This document shows, piece after piece, positions 62,416 through 64,000 of a stretch of 64,000 nucleotides of DNA. Every line of letters begins with the position of its first letter. The stretch's first letter is position 1. The stretch comes from Desulfospira joergensenii DSM 10085. GTDB taxonomy: Bacteria > Desulfobacterota > Desulfobacteria > Desulfobacterales > Desulfobacteraceae. The notes below the pieces were generated by a model that had not been told where the DNA came from, ran no database searches, and saw only the letters and a list, made by a program, of their open reading frames with translations. The position numbers and the translations under genes are program-made. Location: NCBI RefSeq assembly GCF_000420085.1, contig NZ_ATUG01000003.1, forward strand, positions 930,001-994,000. The letters run 5' to 3'.

Positions 62416-63801
62416 ATGGAAGAGTTTAAACGTGCGGTTCTGGAAAATGACAACCTGTACCTGGTCCTGGACAACCTGCATCTTGGAATCATTGCCCATA
62501 CCCCGGAAAGAACAATTACCGTCTTCAACAAAGAAGCAGAGAAGATAACCGGATATTTAAAAGAAGAAGTCATCGGAAAAGACTGCCACGAAGTTTTCCA
62601 GGCCCCCTTCTGCGGAGGAAAATGCTCCTTTTGCGACGGCCCCCCTGAACTCAAGTTAAAAACCCTGGAATACCCCCTGAACATCATCACCAAACAGGGA
62701 TTAACCCGTCATGTAGAGATGACGGTTTCCCCCATCCTGGACAAGGAGGGGGGTATCAAGGGGGTGGTGGCGTCCTTCCGGGACATGACCGAACCTTTCC
62801 AGCTTTCCCTCAAGGCCGAGACCCTGTCCAATTTTTCCGGCATCATCGGCAAGAACAAGGCCATGCAGGAGATCTTCAGGCAGATCCAGGATGTGGCCCT
62901 CTATACCTACCCGGTTCATGTATCCGGTGAAACAGGAACCGGAAAAGAGAGGGTGGCCAATGCCATCCATGATATCAGCTCATTCGGCAAGGGGGCCTTT
63001 GTTCCGGTAAACTGCGGCGCCATTCCCGAAGGGATAGTTGAGAGCGAACTTTTCGGCCATGTCCGGGGTGCCTTTTCCGGTGCGGTAAAAGAGAGAAAAG
63101 GCCGGTTTGAGCTGGCCCACCAGGGAACCCTTTTCCTGGACGAAGTGGCCGAACTTCCCCTCCAGACCCAGGTTAAGCTCCTGAGATTTCTCCAGGAAGG
63201 CACCTTTGAAAAAGTGGGGGGTGAAAAAAGGATCTCCGTGGATACCCGGATCATCAGCGCCACCAATAAAAACCTTAAGGAGGAGGTCAAGGCCGGCCGG
63301 TTCAGGGAGGATCTTTTTTACCGACTCAACGTGATTCCGGTTCACCTGCCTCCCCTGAGGGATCGGAAAAGCGATATTCCCCTTCTGGCATCCCATTTTC
63401 TCAAGGAAGCGGAAATGGACAGTCCCCATTCCGCCCCTGAAATTTCAGGATCAGCCATTGACGTCATGCTGGATTACCACTGGCCAGGGAATGTCAGGGA
63501 ATTAAAGAATGCCATCCAGTTTGCCATGGTCCGCTCCAGGGGGAAAACCATCATACCCGGTCATCTGCCCCTGGAAATCACCCGGGATCAGACCGTGGGT
63601 CTCCGGTATCCTGCCGAAGAACCCCAAAGGGAGCGCTCTTCTTTTAAGGGGAAGCTGGATATGGATTCGGTCAAGGCCGCCGTCAAAAAAACCGGAGGCA
63701 ACAAATCCAAGGCCGCCAGGGTCCTGGGCGTGGGCCGGGCAACCCTTTACCGGTTCCTGGCCGATAATGAGGAGATCAAGGCCTACATCGATCAAATCTA
63801 A
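62416..63801 (+). CDS. Sigma-54-dependent activator with PAS domain
   Basis: 461 aa from ATG 62416; a frame from 62302 adds 38 basic residues that do not resemble the family start. PAS domain at about 15-125 (LGIIAHTPERTITVFNKEAE) with a Cys cluster (CHEVFQAPFCGGKCSFC) suggesting redox or metal sensing. AAA+ with GETGTGKERV, the loop ESELFGHVRGAFSGA and LFLDEVAE. C-terminal Fis HTH KSKAARVLGVGRATLYRFL. Same architecture as the protein at 41929, so the two are paralogues. A sigma-54 site lies 167 bases downstream. Confidence 0.92.
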   Translation: MEEFKRAVLENDNLYLVLDNLHLGIIAHTPERTITVFNKEAEKITGYLKEEVIGKDCHEVFQAPFCGGKCSFCDGPPELKLKTLEYPLNIITKQGLTRHVEMTVSPILDKEGGIKGVVASFRDMTEPFQLSLKAETLSNFSGIIGKNKAMQEIFRQIQDVALYTYPVHVSGETGTGKERVANAIHDISSFGKGAFVPVNCGAIPEGIVESELFGHVRGAFSGAVKERKGRFELAHQGTLFLDEVAELPLQTQVKLLRFLQEGTFEKVGGEKRISVDTRIISATNKNLKEEVKAGRFREDLFYRLNVIPVHLPPLRDRKSDIPLLASHFLKEAEMDSPHSAPEISGSAIDVMLDYHWPGNVRELKNAIQFAMVRSRGKTIIPGHLPLEITRDQTVGLRYPAEEPQRERSSFKGKLDMDSVKAAVKKTGGNKSKAARVLGVGRATLYRFLADNEEIKAYIDQI

Positions 63802-63821
63802 GCCGCCTGCCCCAATTTTTT

Positions 63822-63868
63822 TCACATTTTGTCCTGTCTCAAACCACATGAGACAGGACAAAATGTGA
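63822..63868. repeat. Perfect 20-bp inverted repeat
   Basis: TCACATTTTGTCCTGTCTCA and its exact complement flank a 7-base loop, 20 bases after the activator stop. Neither strand has a U-run on its exit side (A residues follow), so it is not a standard terminator. Could be a large operator for the next operon or an RNA-stabilising hairpin. Confidence 0.6.
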
Positions 63869-63967
63869 GACAAAACAGCACCAATTCCCCGGCAAAAAAA
63901 ATCAAAACACAGCCGGGCAGACGGGATTTTCAGACTTTCCTCCTTTTCTTTTTCAATACAAAACCAG

Positions 63968-63982
63968 GGCAAACCCTTTGCA
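63968..63982 (+). promoter_or_regulatory. Sigma-54-like promoter at window edge
   Basis: GGCAA-ACCCT-TTGCA has the -24 GG and -12 GC at correct spacing, with one -24 base off consensus. It points out of the window, so the likely target lies just beyond 64000. Confidence 0.55.
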
Positions 63983-64000
63983 AATATGAATTCTTATCCT

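Overview
The window looks like chromosome from a marine-type sulfate-reducing or related anaerobic member of the Desulfobacterota (Desulfobacteraceae-like). Support comes from a fused TAXI-TRAP permease, a tungsten aldehyde:ferredoxin oxidoreductase, sulfide:quinone oxidoreductase with a DUF1641 partner, several sigma-54 activators, a PEP-CTERM protein, many sensor proteins and a moderately GC-rich backbone. The genus is an inference. Most of the window is ordinary backbone: amino-acid, purine and central carbon metabolism, signalling and chaperone genes.

Layout. 2-4873: TAXI-TRAP transporter (binding protein, permease, DUF1850 protein) and a class III aminotransferase. 4874-7360: AT-richer, decayed stretch with one intact exported protein, which looks like a metzincin that has lost its zinc site, plus gene remnants. 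7361-14800: a 7.4-kb genomic island bounded by perfect 64-bp direct repeats made of the 3' end of an initiator tRNA gene and its terminator. It has no integrase. 14779-20071: tRNA-fMet, rfaE1-thrH-hom, then purM and tsaD on the other strand. 20259-25689: a TonB receptor, YfiR-like protein and PAS histidine kinase operon, damaged in two places. 25766-26371: a dead REP-associated tyrosine transposase. 26443-30079: nagZ, a histidine-rich protein, a DisA-like (DACNV) sensor and an SH3/coiled-coil protein. 30175-38084: lysC, fadD, acnA and malic enzyme. 38192-41184: AOR with a class II aldolase-like protein. 41168-45442: flaG, a sigma-54 activator, a NifX-like protein behind a sigma-54 promoter, and a histidine kinase. 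45515-48823: PEP-CTERM protein and TPR protein. 49236-52447: dnaK and an MscS channel. 52495-55706: FAD oxidoreductase divergent from sqr-DUF1641, with a strong promoter containing a perfect palindrome. 55735-58870: a GGDEF-EAL protein and a chemoreceptor tail. 59133-61406: regulator-cysE-cysK operon. 61753-63801: small protein, ferredoxin and a second sigma-54 activator, with a sigma-54 promoter-like site at the window edge.

The most interesting part is the island. A four-gene plus-strand operon (8707-11582) encodes a membrane-anchored unknown protein, a coiled-coil/zinc-ribbon protein, an Abi-alpha (DUF4393) protein and a deoxyribosyltransferase/TIR-like nucleotide-processing protein. It is divergent from a uracil-DNA-glycosylase-like protein with a small partner, and convergent with an operon of a second TIR-like protein (frameshifted), an HNH endonuclease and an unknown protein. 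A shredded type I methylase remnant lies at the right end. I read this as a small anti-phage cargo island; the four-gene operon is my best candidate for an undescribed system. The tRNA at the junction carries two U-U mismatches in its T-stem.
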